Origin: Callipepla californica brunnescens
Taxonomy: Eukaryota; Chordata; Aves; Galliformes; Odontophoridae
Assembly (NCBI GenBank): GCA_023055505.1
Contig: JALIRH010000116.1
Location: 930,001 to 994,000 of the forward strand
Direction: 5' to 3'
Length of the DNA stretch: 64,000 nucleotides
Below are positions 37,976-48,122 of this stretch, piece by piece; positions within the stretch are counted from its first letter, which is position 1, and every line of letters begins with the position of its first letter. The notes beneath the pieces were generated by a model that made no database searches, had not been told where the DNA came from, and was given only the letters and a program-made list of their open reading frames with translations. Made by a program: the position numbers and the translations under genes.

Positions 37976-38228
37976 CTAACCTATATGTATACTCTTTGAA
38001 TTTGAACACATTTCCCTTTGTTCTGTCACCACAGACCCTGCTGAAAAGTCTGTCTCCTTCTTTTCTGTAGCTCCCTTTTAGACAGTAAAAGGTCACAGCC
38101 AGATCACCTTGCAGCCTTCTGTTCTCCACGCTGAAGAACTCCAACTCTCTGAGCCTGTCCTCATAGGGGAGGTATTCCATCCCATGGACCATTTAAGTGG
38201 CCCTTCTCTGAACGCACTCTAACAGGTC
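37976..38228 (-). mobile_element. CR1 LINE, right piece of the interrupted copy
   Basis: Continues the CR1 of 37216-37444, with text such as GAAGAACTCCAACTCTCTGA, GCCTGTCCTCATAGGGGAGG and GTGGCCCTTCTCTGAACGCA. On the minus strand it reads the ORF2 C-terminal EYLPYEDRLRELEFFSVENR-type text. The 113-aa frame at 37851-38192 is this remnant fused to LTR sequence and is not a gene. Confidence 0.92.
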
Positions 38229-38392
38229 TGTAATATGAAATATGGTTACAGTGATTGTATCTAACTTCTTAAAAGAGAACTGGCTTGTAATAACTTTTGC
38301 TTGTTACTAAGACAGCCTGCTCTTTGCTCTTCATTGATCTTCACATCCATCACCAAGAGGAAGAGCAAAGTAGATGAAGTAAGGGTATGGTC

Positions 38393-38905
38393 TGTTTTTG
38401 TCTGGAATGGAGTTAATTTTCTTCATAGCTGCTTTTGTGGTGCAATATTTTGAAATGCTGATGAAAAAAGTGCTGATGACAAACTAATGTTTTTGTTGAC
38501 GTTGAACAGTGCTTATACAGAGTCAAGGTCTTTTCTTCTTTTTGTGACCTCCTGACACTGAGGAGGATGGGGATGTAAAAGAATTTGTTAGGGGACACAG
38601 CCAGAACAGCTGACCCAAAATTACCAAAAGAATATTGAGTACAATATGAATGCTCTCAACAACAGACATAACTGAGGGGAGCTACCTGCAGGGAGCTGTT
38701 GCCTGGGGATTGGCTGTTCATCTGCTAGAGGTCAACTGCTGATTAACAATTGAGTTGTTTTTTTTGTTTTTTGTTTTTTGTTTTTTGTTTTTTTGTTTGT
38801 TTGTTTGTTTGTCTTTTCAATTTTTCTTTTCTTTTCCTTTCTTCTTAATCTGTCTCTATCTCAATCCTGAAGCTGTCAGACTTTCACCATTTCAATTCTG
38901 ATAAT
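38393..38905 (+). mobile_element. LTR, second avian ERV family
   Basis: TGTTTTTGTCTGGAATGGAG, TTAATTTTCTTCATAGCTGC, GGGGACACAGCCAGAACAGC and CTGTCTCTATCTCAATCCTG follow, in order, a common avian ERV LTR that I recall from chicken. A T/TTTTTTG-rich expansion at about 38757-38812 occupies the downstream half. Boundaries are approximate and no target duplication was found. Confidence 0.65.
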
Positions 38906-39026
38906 GGAAAATACTACTGGAATTATAAAAAAATAAAAACAAACTAATTAAAATAAAAAACATTGCTAGAATGTAATTTGTAGAGGTTATCTACTCTACT
39001 CTATTCTTTTAAAACAAAGATAATTA

Positions 39027-39482
39027 CAGTGGTTGCTGTGAAAGTAATGCCTCTTATTTTATTATGTCAGTTCAACATAACAAAATGGGGTCTGACATGG
39101 AAGTATGTATGAAACAGAGGTATGCAATTGAATTCTGACATGCAGAAAAAATCACACCCATTGATGTCCACTGATACTTGCTGAAAATTTATGGAGACCA
39201 ATAAGTGGATGTTAGCACAGTGGGGCAATGGTTCAAAGCATTTCACCAGTGGAAGCAGTGACATGAAAGACAAGGCCTGTTCCAGATAACCATGAAGTTG
39301 TTTAGGAGTGTGACATGTAGGTTTTTATTCATCACCAGTTAAAATGCATAGGTGGTGACTATGTTGAAAACTAGTGTTTTGTAGCTGAGAATCTGGTTTA
39401 TCAAATAGTGTTATTGCGCTCTATTATCTGTTGTAAAGCCCAAGGAAATACGTAAGAGGCATTATTTTCTGAGGAAGTCATG
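39027..39482 (+). mobile_element. internally deleted mariner (Galluhop-like) with both inverted ends
   Basis: A 456-bp element lying between TA dinucleotides (39025-39026 and 39483-39484), the standard mariner target duplication. The left end CAGTGGTTGCTGTGAAAGTA matches the inverted right end, most clearly in the shared AATGCCTCTTA core. Inside, the start of a mariner transposase is readable (SDMEVCMKQRYAIEF, later VSTVGQW and, after a frameshift, SDMKDKA). The DNA then jumps to text I read as the very C-terminus. The central catalytic part is gone and stops are present, so it could only have moved with transposase from elsewhere. Confidence 0.85.
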
Positions 39483-41654
39483 TAATTTTTGCTACTTCGT
39501 ACAAATCAAGAGACTTATTTGTGTATTTTAGTGGCACCAAATAATCTATTTCTTCAATGACATAACCATTATAAATATCTCAAATAAAAATAAGTTGAGA
39601 CATATCTGTAACATCAGTTGGAGAACCAGATGTCTTCATTCATAGGACCTGCGTAAAGGTTTCCTACAGCCTGGTATACCAACAGTTGATGAGATTAGGA
39701 TTTGGTAGCAGCTACTCAGCAGAATCAAAGTCCTAATCCAGATAATAGAGAGATCTACAGTACACTTATTTGCATGTGTAATTGTAAATTGAAAAATATT
39801 TCCCAGTAATGGACCCTCATGCTAGTCAACCAGGGAAGGAAGTTGTATGAAACCGCTGTTGTGCATATGCTCTGTGTGTCTGTGGTCTGTGTGCTTGTCT
39901 GTATAAATATTTATGAATATATGGGGAAATATATAAATAAAATGGAAAAATATATATGTATATATGGAAATAATCTGGTGAATAAAATCTTGTCCATGTA
40001 TTTTTTGTGTCATTACTTCGTGACTGTTTCTCTCTACATAAGAATCAAGATAAACCTACCAGGGTTCCATAAGACTTCAGTTTGTAATTACAGAATCATC
40101 TGAAAAAGACATATCTGATATAAAATGTACAGTATGGATGTTGAGATGGAGTCTAAATGGTCTCCAAAGTGAAAACTTCACAATCAAGTCAGGATAATTT
40201 TCTTCCTTCTTTTACCAATTACTCTCTTTCTACATGTAAGTAAATGGAACAAAGTTGATAAATAAGATTTGTTTTCTGGCTCTTCATAAAGGTCTCTTTT
40301 CCCAGATCAGGTATGCAAATTTTCATATGACCTGTTTGCGTCAATATGGCTATAATGTGAATTAAGTAGAAAATGATTAACCTTTTTTGTTGTTGTTGTT
40401 GTTGCTTTTCAGATTTTTTATATTTTCCACATGAAAATAACAAATAAAAAGAATGATTTATTTATAATGGATCACAAATCAACATAAGCTAAGTAGAATT
40501 ACAGTCAGCCTTCATTATCTATTATTTCACAGGCTGAAGATTGCCACTCCTACACTTGAATTCTTATGTACACAGTAGCACAATATCTTTAGTGTATGTT
40601 TGCATATAACGAAAAACAATATAACATTTTATAGTAGTAGATTCTTAATTTGTGGGATCACTGACAGATTTATCTAATGGCTGATGTACAGTAGGTCCAC
40701 TCTTAAGCTTGATTTTCAAAGGAAAATAGATGATATCCTATAACAATAAGCACTGATATTCATAGGAGCATGAACACTGCTGAGGTTCCTAATACATAAG
40801 GAACTTGGTGAGAAACTAATAAAACTGACCATAATTTCTGCTGTTATAACATGTAAAATATGCTCTAAATAAAATGCGTGATCTTCAGCTTAGGTTTTCT
40901 CCTGGTAAGTTTCTTGAAATTTGATTATTTTATGTATGTAGAAAAATATATTCAGGAAATTGTATATATTGTTTAGGAAAATGTTGGTTATGAGTTTCTG
41001 AACATTTATGCTTTATGAATTAGTTGATCTGTGCAATATGTATCATTGAGCATAGGTTGACAAAAAAGTGAAAACTATATGACCTGAGAAGAATACTTGT
41101 ACCAGGTGGCTTTGTGGTTCTTGATATACTGAAATTATAATAGCCACAGTTATATTTATTTCAAATTTATATATCTATCATATTATCAGCAGCCAAATTT
41201 ATCTTTTCTTAGATGTCTACCATGTTTTATTCCTGGTAACAGTATCTTCCCTTTTATTATGAACAAATAACATGGAATTATTATTACTTTTGATATTACT
41301 TAATACATACAGACAAATAAATATTTCCATTTATCACAGGAATATGGTTATGAAAACAAAAATGTAATTTCAGAATTTTTGTCATTTCTTATTTTCTTAC
41401 CAGACTTGAAAACATCTATCTTGAATTACTCTAGCTTTTTTTTTTTTTTCAGTGTTTCTTATATCACTGAATTTTCATGATCTGTCTCCTTCTCCACTGC
41501 CCTCTCTGAAGCCAGGATAATTTAGTTTCAAATGCTTTTTTGAATAAAAATTTGATCTATCTGAAAAATCTTATGTCACAAAATAAACATCTAATGTGCC
41601 TGGAAAGCTTAAATTTTCTTGCTTTATGCCTCCAGAAACATAAAAGCAGTAAAG
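39483..41654. other. AT-rich intervening sequence
   Basis: Holds a GTT trinucleotide tract (about 40386-40404). The opposing 94- and 63-aa frames near 39.8-40.1 kb reflect TA-rich text. No gene recognised. Confidence 0.5.
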
Positions 41655-41659
41655 CAGCT

Positions 41660-42234
41660 TGTCAACGGTTTACCGGGCTGGATCGGCCCGGTTCCGCGAC
41701 GATTGGTGCGGGGGACCCACGGACCCACGCCCCAGGAAAGGGGAAGGAAAAAAGGGAAAAGGGAAAAGGGAGATGGGCCCAGAAACAAAACAGCGGCAAC
41801 GATCTGAGGAGGAAGGCTAGTTTACTAAATAAGATATCAGAAAGCAAAATAACACAATATAATACAATATAATTGGAATTGAGGCTAATGAATCAAATAA
41901 AATGAGCAAGAGAAAGTGTCCGATAAACCGAAGGCCTTACGCTAACGCTGAAGGCGATACGGCAGCGAGCACCCACTGCTGAGTCGATCCCGAAGGAAAG
42001 AGAGTGTCCCGTGACCGCTGAGGGTTTTTATCTGTTCCCTCTGAGCGGAAAACACGTAAAAATACAAAGCATCGCAAAGTCCTCTGGGGAATGTAGTGCT
42101 TCTTCTCTTCTCAGACAGGTATACCTGGAATTATCAATGATCTATGGAGCTGGAGTATTAGCTCTTCAACTCTTAATGCAATACATGATGTTATGATGTG
42201 GAATACCAGTACCAAAAATCATAAAACCATGACA
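41660..42234 (-). mobile_element. solo LTR, TGTCATGG family, minus orientation, perfect target duplication
   Basis: A 575-bp LTR, apparently the best preserved copy in the window. Plus-strand edges are TGTCAACGGTTTACCG and AAAACCATGACA, giving TGTCA/TGACA inverted termini. Perfect 5-bp duplications CAGCT flank it (41655-41659 and 42235-42239). It is the most GC-rich and CpG-rich copy (for example GGATCGGCCCGGTTCCGCGA), which suggests it is the youngest because methylated CpG decays with time. Its purine-rich block near 41735-41775 is the reverse complement of the family pyrimidine tract. Open frames inside it (41540-41872, 41619-41807, 41662-41847) are shadows. Confidence 0.97.
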
Positions 42235-42260
42235 CAGCTTTGTAAAAATCACCCAACTGT

Positions 42261-43302
42261 TTACTTTGAAGATCCCTTTAAATAAACAGAAGTAGGTATC
42301 GAAGATATGACAAATTCAGTGTTTAAGAAGGCCCTGTCTGTGTACAGTGCATGGGAATGTATTGTTGTGTTACAGTATACCACAGTTATTATTTTAACTG
42401 TCTTTTGTCTTTGACTGTAATGTTTAAAGTAAAGGTCAGTCATGCACACAAACTCAGCAAACAGAGTGAAAATGAGTAATTCAGTTATTTCACTATGAAA
42501 TATACATAAAGTTATATTGCTGAAAGCAACTAAAGCAATTAGAGGCAGCATTTTATCCAAGATCAGACATTCTTCTCCAAGATATTACCTACTGAAACTT
42601 CATTGATCACTTCACAGTTAACTATTACTAATTTAGAAGCATTTATTTTGATGTTTGCTGTTGCAGGAAAGCTTAAACCATCATCCAATCCAGAATGCCA
42701 GCTCATCATTAAATGTGAAATTAGATATTCAGTTAATGAAGCCTTATCTTGTATTTGATGACTAACTGTAAATCTGTGGTATATTCCCTGTCTGAAACTC
42801 TTAATAGATTTACAGAGAGTTAAATCTGACTTCAGTTTTTCATTAACAGCAAGACTTAACTCATTGGAATGCTCCACTTGTTTAATTATTTAGTGGCTTA
42901 GTAACACAGGCAGCTTCTACAAAAGCCAAGTGATCATACACAGCAACAAATGAACACCATAATCTTAACAAGATTATCATAATAAAAGAGTCATTGGAGA
43001 AATTAAAATTATCTGCTTTAATTATGAAATTATAACCCCATTAACTCCTCTGTATGAAAAACAGGAATTGGGGAATAGCAAAGAAGAATCCAAAGATGGC
43101 TATTATAAACTTTACAGCAAATTAAAGACGGTATGAAAGTGGCTTGCTGTGTGGGCTCAGCTATTTCAGGTAATTTATTTTGCAGCATAAGTTTCCTATA
43201 GATTAGGCATTCCAAAATGAGATCAAAAGAACTGTGAGGTATACTTTCCTGCCATTTTTCACTTTTTTCCTCTGTATCTTTGTTTTTACTAGCTTCAGCC
43301 AT
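42261..43302 (-). other. three consecutive minus-strand open frames, possible decayed coding sequence
   Basis: Frames of 90, 104 and 99 codons follow each other on the minus strand (43302-43030, 42877-42563, 42560-42261), the last two almost touching in different frames. The first starts MAEASKNKDTEEKSEKWQES and has a charged, protein-like start. The second starts MEHSNELSLAVNEKLKSD. I recognise no domain. Their position beside the CAGCT target site of the LTR may be coincidental. Each length is individually possible by chance in AT-rich DNA, and only the clustering makes them worth listing. Confidence 0.18.
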
Positions 43303-43898
43303 GCTCAGTTGAAATCAATGAACTTAAAAGCAGGTCCTTATTTAAATAAGCTTAAAGCTGTGAATTAATTATGCCCTAAATAAGTTATTAGAACAATATT
43401 GCCACTAATGTATTATTTATGCCTACTTGTTGAAGTTTGTAATAGCAGAAGTACTGAAGTGACATTTTCAAATACATTAATATTAAAATTAGGTGAATAT
43501 TAAGAGAAAAATTATTCAGTGAACAGCTCCTTAACAAAGCAGTGTTCAAAAATCCAAATGTTACCCACATATTTTATCTCTACAGTATACATGTAATATA
43601 CATAAGACTATTTTAAAATGTCTTTTTATTAGTTTGCATAATAAATAAATAAATAAAACACATCTCCTAAAAACTAAATTTATATTTCATCAAAAATATT
43701 TACCATTATTGTTATTATAAAAGATCTTAGTAGGATTTTTAAAAAAAAGAGAGAAGAAAACAAACAAACAAAAAAAAAACCACAGTGTTCAGGAGAAACT
43801 TTTTTTCTTCTTTTACATCAAATACCTTCAATGAGATTTTATCTATTTTTTTCCAGTAATCAGAACTTATTTTGTAATAATCAGCTGTGGGTATTTGT

Positions 43899-44150
43899 TT
43901 CACAGATTAGCAGAATGGTTAAAGTTGGAAGAGATCTCTGGGTCCATATCTGTTCCAACCTTTGCTCAAGTAGGAACGTCTAGAGCAGGTTGTTCAGGCT
44001 TATGCCTAGGCATCTTTTGAAAATTTCCAAAGAGGAAATTCCACAACATCTCTGGGAAACCTGATCCAGGGATTTATCACTCACACAGTAAGAAGTACAT
44101 CCTAATGTTAAGAAACTTGTCTTCTAGTTTGTGTCCAATGACTTTTCAAC
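43899..44150 (-). mobile_element. CR1 LINE 3-prime fragment
   Basis: CAGAATGGTTAAAGTTGGAA, GAGATCTCTGGGTCCA, and GAAACCTGATCCAGG match the reverse complement of a CR1 3-prime region, strongly diverged. It ends before the second fragment's starting text, so the two pieces are separate insertions rather than one copy. Confidence 0.75.
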
Positions 44151-44671
44151 TACATGGTATTGTGTTCTGTAAAGATGTAAAAAACATTGCTAGATAATGC
44201 TTGCCAGGATTTCTCTTTGTTTGTGTTCTATACTTCTCAGATACATCTAATACAGGCTTTGTTCTAAAAATCCTACACAGACTTCTACAGATTTCAAAAA
44301 TTCTCCCTTTGGTGAGAATATTAGAAGAGTACTAGATTTGTATTCACTGATGTTTCACAATACTGAAGTCTTTACAAGTTCATTTGCATGAATATCTGCA
44401 CAGTTGCTTTCAATGCTGGCAATATAACCACTTGATAAAGCTAATAAACATGAGCTTTATTAATTTGCTAGAATGTTACTTCCAGAAATAAAAGTCCTCA
44501 TTCATCTCCAGTGAAACTAAAAACATACGCTACTTTTCTTTGTTCTTTTAGATTATAATATTGTTTTGTTGCTGTTCCAGTGATATGTTAACATAAAGAT
44601 GCAGAAATACAGACAGGATGCTGTGAAGACTACCTGAGACATTTAGGATTAGTTTTGTTTATTTTGGTCTA
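44151..44671. other. spacer between two CR1 fragments
   Basis: AT-rich sequence, nothing recognised. Confidence 0.45.
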
Positions 44672-45240
44672 TGAACTGTTCCAGTGTCTCAGCACATCCA
44701 TGGTAAAAAAAACTGATTCTTAATCTAAGTCTACTCCCTTTTAATGTTAAGCTGCTACCCCTTGTCCTATTACTACACTTCCAGATAAACAGTCAATATC
44801 TATTTTTCTTGTAGGCAACCTTTAGGTACTGGAAGGCCACTAGGCTTCCCCAGTTCACTAGCCTACTTGGGTTACAAAAGCACACAATTGGCTTATGTTG
44901 ATTTTTTCATACACCAGTAGCCTCAGGTCCTTCTCCTCAGGGGCTGCTTGCAATCCATTTTCTGCCCAGTCTATACTGATGTTTGGCAATGCCCTGACCC
45001 ATGTGCAGCCCCTTGAACTTGATCTAGTCAAACTCCATGGGCTCATCTCTCAAGTCCCTCTAAATGACATCCCTTCATTCCAGCACGTTGACTGAGCCAT
45101 ATTGGTTGCTGTTATCTGCAGATTTGTTAAGGTTGCACTCAGAATTGCTGTCCATGCCACGAGCAAAAATATTAAATGTCTGTCCCTAAATTGACTCCAG
45201 AGAAACACCATCACTGCTCCTGACATGGACATTAAGCTAT
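44672..45240 (-). mobile_element. CR1 LINE fragment, ORF2 C-terminal half
   Basis: Text such as TGTTCCAGTGTCTCAGCACA, CCTTTAGGTACTGGAAGGCC, CAGGTCCTTCTCCTCAGGGG, ATTTTCTGCCCAGTCTATAC and GACATCCCTTCATTCCAGCA follows a CR1 consensus on the minus strand through the ORF2 region upstream of the tail, with internal deletions. It ends at the edge of the purine array. Its upstream limit may have been replaced by array expansion. Confidence 0.85.
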
Positions 45241-45265
45241 TGAATGCACATGGCTGTGGAAAAAA

Positions 45266-46209
45266 GGAAAGGGAAGGGAAGGGAAGGGAAGGGAAGGGAA
45301 GGGAAGGGAAGGGAAGGGAAGGGAAGGGAAGGGAAGGCAAAAGGCAAGGCAAGGTAAAAGGCAAGGCAAGGCAAAAGGCAAGGCAAAAGGCAAGGCAAGG
45401 CAAGGCAAAAGGCAAGGCAAAAGGCAAGGCAAAAGGCAAGGCAAGGCAAAAGGCAAGGCAAGGCAAGGCAAGGCAAGGCAAAAGGCAAGGCAAAAGGCAA
45501 GGCAAAAGGCAAGGCAAGGCAAGGCAAAAGGCAAGGCAAGGCAAAAGGCAAGGCAAGGCAAAAGGCAAGGCAAAAGGCAAGGCAAGGCAAGGCAAAAGGA
45601 AAGGCAAGGCAAGGCAAGGCAAGGCAAGAGGCAAGGCAAGAGGCAAGGCAAGGCAAGGCAAGGCAAGGCAAGAGGCAAGGCAAGGGAAGAGGCAAGGCAA
45701 GGCAAAGCAAGAGGCAAGGCAAGGCAAGGCAAGGCAAGAGGCAAGGCAAGGCAAGGCAAGAGGCAAGGCAAGGCAAGGCAAGGCAAGAGGCAAGGCAAGG
45801 CAAAAGGCAAGGCAAGAGGCAAAGCAAGGCAAGGCAAGAGGCAAGGCAAGAGGCAAGGCAAGGCAAGGCAAGACAAGGCAAGGCAAGGCAAGGCAAGAGG
45901 CAAGGCAAGGCAAGAGGCAAGGCAAGGCAAGGCAAGAGGCAAGGCAAGGCAAGGCAGGAGGCAAGGCAAGGCAAGAGGCAAGGCAAGGCAAGGTAAGGCA
46001 AGAGGCAAGGCAAGAGGCAAGGCAAGGCAAGAGGCAAGGCAAGGCAAGGCAAGAGGCAAGGCAAGGCAAGGCAAGAGGCAAGGCAAGGCAAGGCAAGGCA
46101 AGAGGCAAGGCAAGAGGCAAGGCAAGGCAAGGCAAGAGGCAAGGCAAGGCAAAAGGCAAGGCAAGGCAAAAGGAAAGGCAAGGAAAGGAAAAAGGAAAGG
46201 CAAGGAAGT
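45266..46209. repeat. GGGAA/GGCAA minisatellite, ~0.95 kb
   Basis: The array begins with about 14 perfect GGGAA pentamers (to about 45335), then switches to GGCAA pentamers broken by two kinds of spacer unit: AAAAGGC in the first third and AGAGGC from about 45625 to 46150. Runs of two to five pentamers between spacers give a higher-order pattern. Neither GGCAA nor its complement produces stop codons, so frames over 330 codons stay open in one plus and three minus frames (45050-46159, 45225-46220, 45232-46230, 45237-46259). These Gly-Lys-Ala-Arg-Gln or Leu-Pro-Cys-Leu-Ala repeats are artefacts, not proteins. Confidence 0.97.
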
Positions 46210-46303
46210 ATAAAGACTAATGTGGTACAAGAGCAGGAAGAGTATCTATATATCTTCAAAATAAAGGAAAAAGGCTAAATTTGAAATTTAGTCAGAAAAG
46301 TCG

Positions 46304-46505
46304 TCCTTTCTCCTTCCTTTCTCCTTCCTTTCTCCTTCCTTTCTCCTTCCTTTCTCCTTCCTTTCTCCTTCCCTTCCCTTCCTTTACCTTCCTTTCCCTT
46401 CCCTACGCCTTCGCTTTCCGCTTGCCTTGCCTTGCCTTGCCTTTCCCCTTTCTACTTCTCCTCTCCCTGTCCCTTTCCCTCTCCCTTTCCCTCTCTCTTC
46501 TTCTT
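46304..46505. repeat. pyrimidine-rich array facing the minisatellite
   Basis: Starts with about six copies of an 11-bp unit (CTCCTTCCTTT), continues with CCCTT and CCTTT variants, and includes four GCCTT pentamers (about 46423-46442), which are the reverse complement of the neighbouring GGCAA unit. It ends in CCCTTT/CTCTCT text. The 85-aa frame at 46281-46538 is a repeat artefact. Confidence 0.92.
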
Positions 46506-47197
46506 TCTTACACTCCAGATTTTGTCAAATATTTGTAAAAAATTATATAAATAAAATAAATAATAGAACTTTGATGAACAGAATGCTTGAGAGATTTTGA
46601 CAACTGTAACTGTGAGAAGTAAATACAATCACTGTGAAAAACAAATATGGATAGCATGACAGAAACAAAATAGGGTGGTAAATGACAAGTACATCTACTG
46701 AACTGCCAGAAATAGTGATTATGTCATAGTGATCAAAAGACAAGCTGGCAAGCATAAGAAACAATGCAGCAGTGAAGTAAACAAAGTAGATGATCCTGAT
46801 GCAAATTCAAAACCAGACCCTGGTTTCAGAGCAAGTTCCAGCCATAGCAGAAGCAGCAGCAGTATTACATGAAAGTGTTCTTGCCAGTAGGAAGGATAGT
46901 GGTTTACATAGAAAAAGTGAGAGATTAAAAGAAAGTGAAACTGATTTTTTTCAAAATTTAGCCTATGGAAATGTAAGGGAATTATATGGTAAATAATGTT
47001 TTGCTAATAGCAACGAAATGCATATGAAAAGTTTTGATGTAACTCTGACTGTTTTCTTATAATGTTGTGTTAGCAATGATGATTTTCTGGATTACAACAA
47101 ATAGATACAAACAATTAACTTTTTAAATGATCACTTCAGTCAGCTACCTTAAATCCACACTTTCAGGAAATTTCATTCACCGATTCTTTTCATGGAA
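46506..47197. other. unique sequence with a small Ser/Arg-rich reading
   Basis: Between the pyrimidine array and duplicated segment copy B. One frame reads KVDDPDANSKPDPGFRASS followed by a Ser/Arg run over AGC-rich text (about 46775-46862), and an overlapping frame gives a 68-aa product (46790-46996). No gene recognised. Confidence 0.4.
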
Positions 47198-47332
47198 AAA
47201 AAAAATCAGGTCTGTAGATAATTAAAATTCATGCAGATTTAAGCTAAAAATTCTGGTTATAGGCAAGACCAGTACTCAGGTAACTACACTATTAATGGAC
47301 AAGAGGTATCATAAATCTGTGGTTTATTGGGT

Positions 47333-48037
47333 TGTGAAAGACAGAAACTGTTTTTCCCTTCTTTTGTCTCAAAGCTTGCTTCGTAAGGCCTTTTCTGGTG
47401 ACAAGACCCTGACTGATAACTGCCGGTTACCCAGATGGGTGTTACGGTGCCTCACTGTCTCTGCTTATGGTTGTAAAGATAAGCAGAAATATGTGCAAGT
47501 AGTCTTTTCCGGGGGGTACGGCTTGGAGAAGCTGACCACCACAGAAAGACAATGCTCCTGCATGGCAAGGAAGGCAACATCCACTGCTGGTTTATCTGTT
47601 AGGCCAGACATGTCACACAAACCAAGAGAAAAGGAAAAAACACCTGAGAATTGGGGGATAAAAAGACCTTCACCAAACCAAGGATTTTGGAGAAGAACTC
47701 CCAAAGAGAAAATCTTTGAGGAGAACTCCCGAAGACGGACCCTGAGGCCTGCTTGCTGCCATCTCCCATCCCCCGCGGTGACCAGATGAGTTCCTGAGAC
47801 TACGAACCTCGTTGGACCCATGGTGGTGATTATATCTCTCTTGCTTTCTATCAAGACTCCTTGCTTTTTTTTTTATTCCTTTTCTATTGCTCACCTTCCC
47901 TTCCCCATATCCCTAAGCAACTAGTAATTGTAATAAACTGGTTGGGCTAACATTTGGCCGGTTGTGTCTTAATCTCGCTATCGGGTATACACATAATCAA
48001 AGAACCTTGTTTCCCTCCTTTATATTGGAGCGTGACA
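47333..48037 (+). mobile_element. solo LTR, third family, 705 bp
   Basis: Starts TGTGAAAGACAG and ends GGAGCGTGACA, flanked by perfect 5-bp duplications TGGGT (47328-47332 and 48038-48042). The paralogous segment has a single TGGGT at the matching place (TTTAGTGGGTAAGCC), confirming the insertion. A TATA-like ATAAAAAG is near 47656 and an AATAAA at 47932-47937, so the LTR has a plausible promoter and polyadenylation layout in plus orientation. It is clearly more GC-rich than its surroundings. A 164-codon frame (47295-47789) runs through it but starts outside and shows no domain I recognise. No internal viral genes are attached. Confidence 0.92.
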
Positions 48038-48122
48038 TGGGTAATCCACAAAAACTCTCAAACACTGGAACACATGCAGCTTTAATAGAGTTGTCTTTAG
48101 AAGTAGGAAAATTAAATTTAGA

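Noticed and set aside
37851..38192. 113-aa minus-strand protein
   Set aside because: Fusion of CR1 ORF2 remnant and LTR sequence across an insertion junction.
41540..41872. 110-aa frame ending in an LTR
   Set aside because: Spans the LTR boundary and reads the purine block backwards relative to the element. It is a shadow frame.
43899..45240. One continuous CR1 copy
   Set aside because: The two pieces overlap in consensus position (both include CR1 3-prime text), so they are two insertions.
45266..46209. CRISPR array or telomere-like repeat
   Set aside because: There are no spacers of uniform length and no palindromic repeat, the genome is avian, and the unit is not TTAGGG. It is a minisatellite.
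45050..46259. Four overlapping frames of 331 to 369 codons
   Set aside because: They come from the GGCAA pentamer, which has no stop codons on either strand. The products are monotonous repeats and four frames are open at once.
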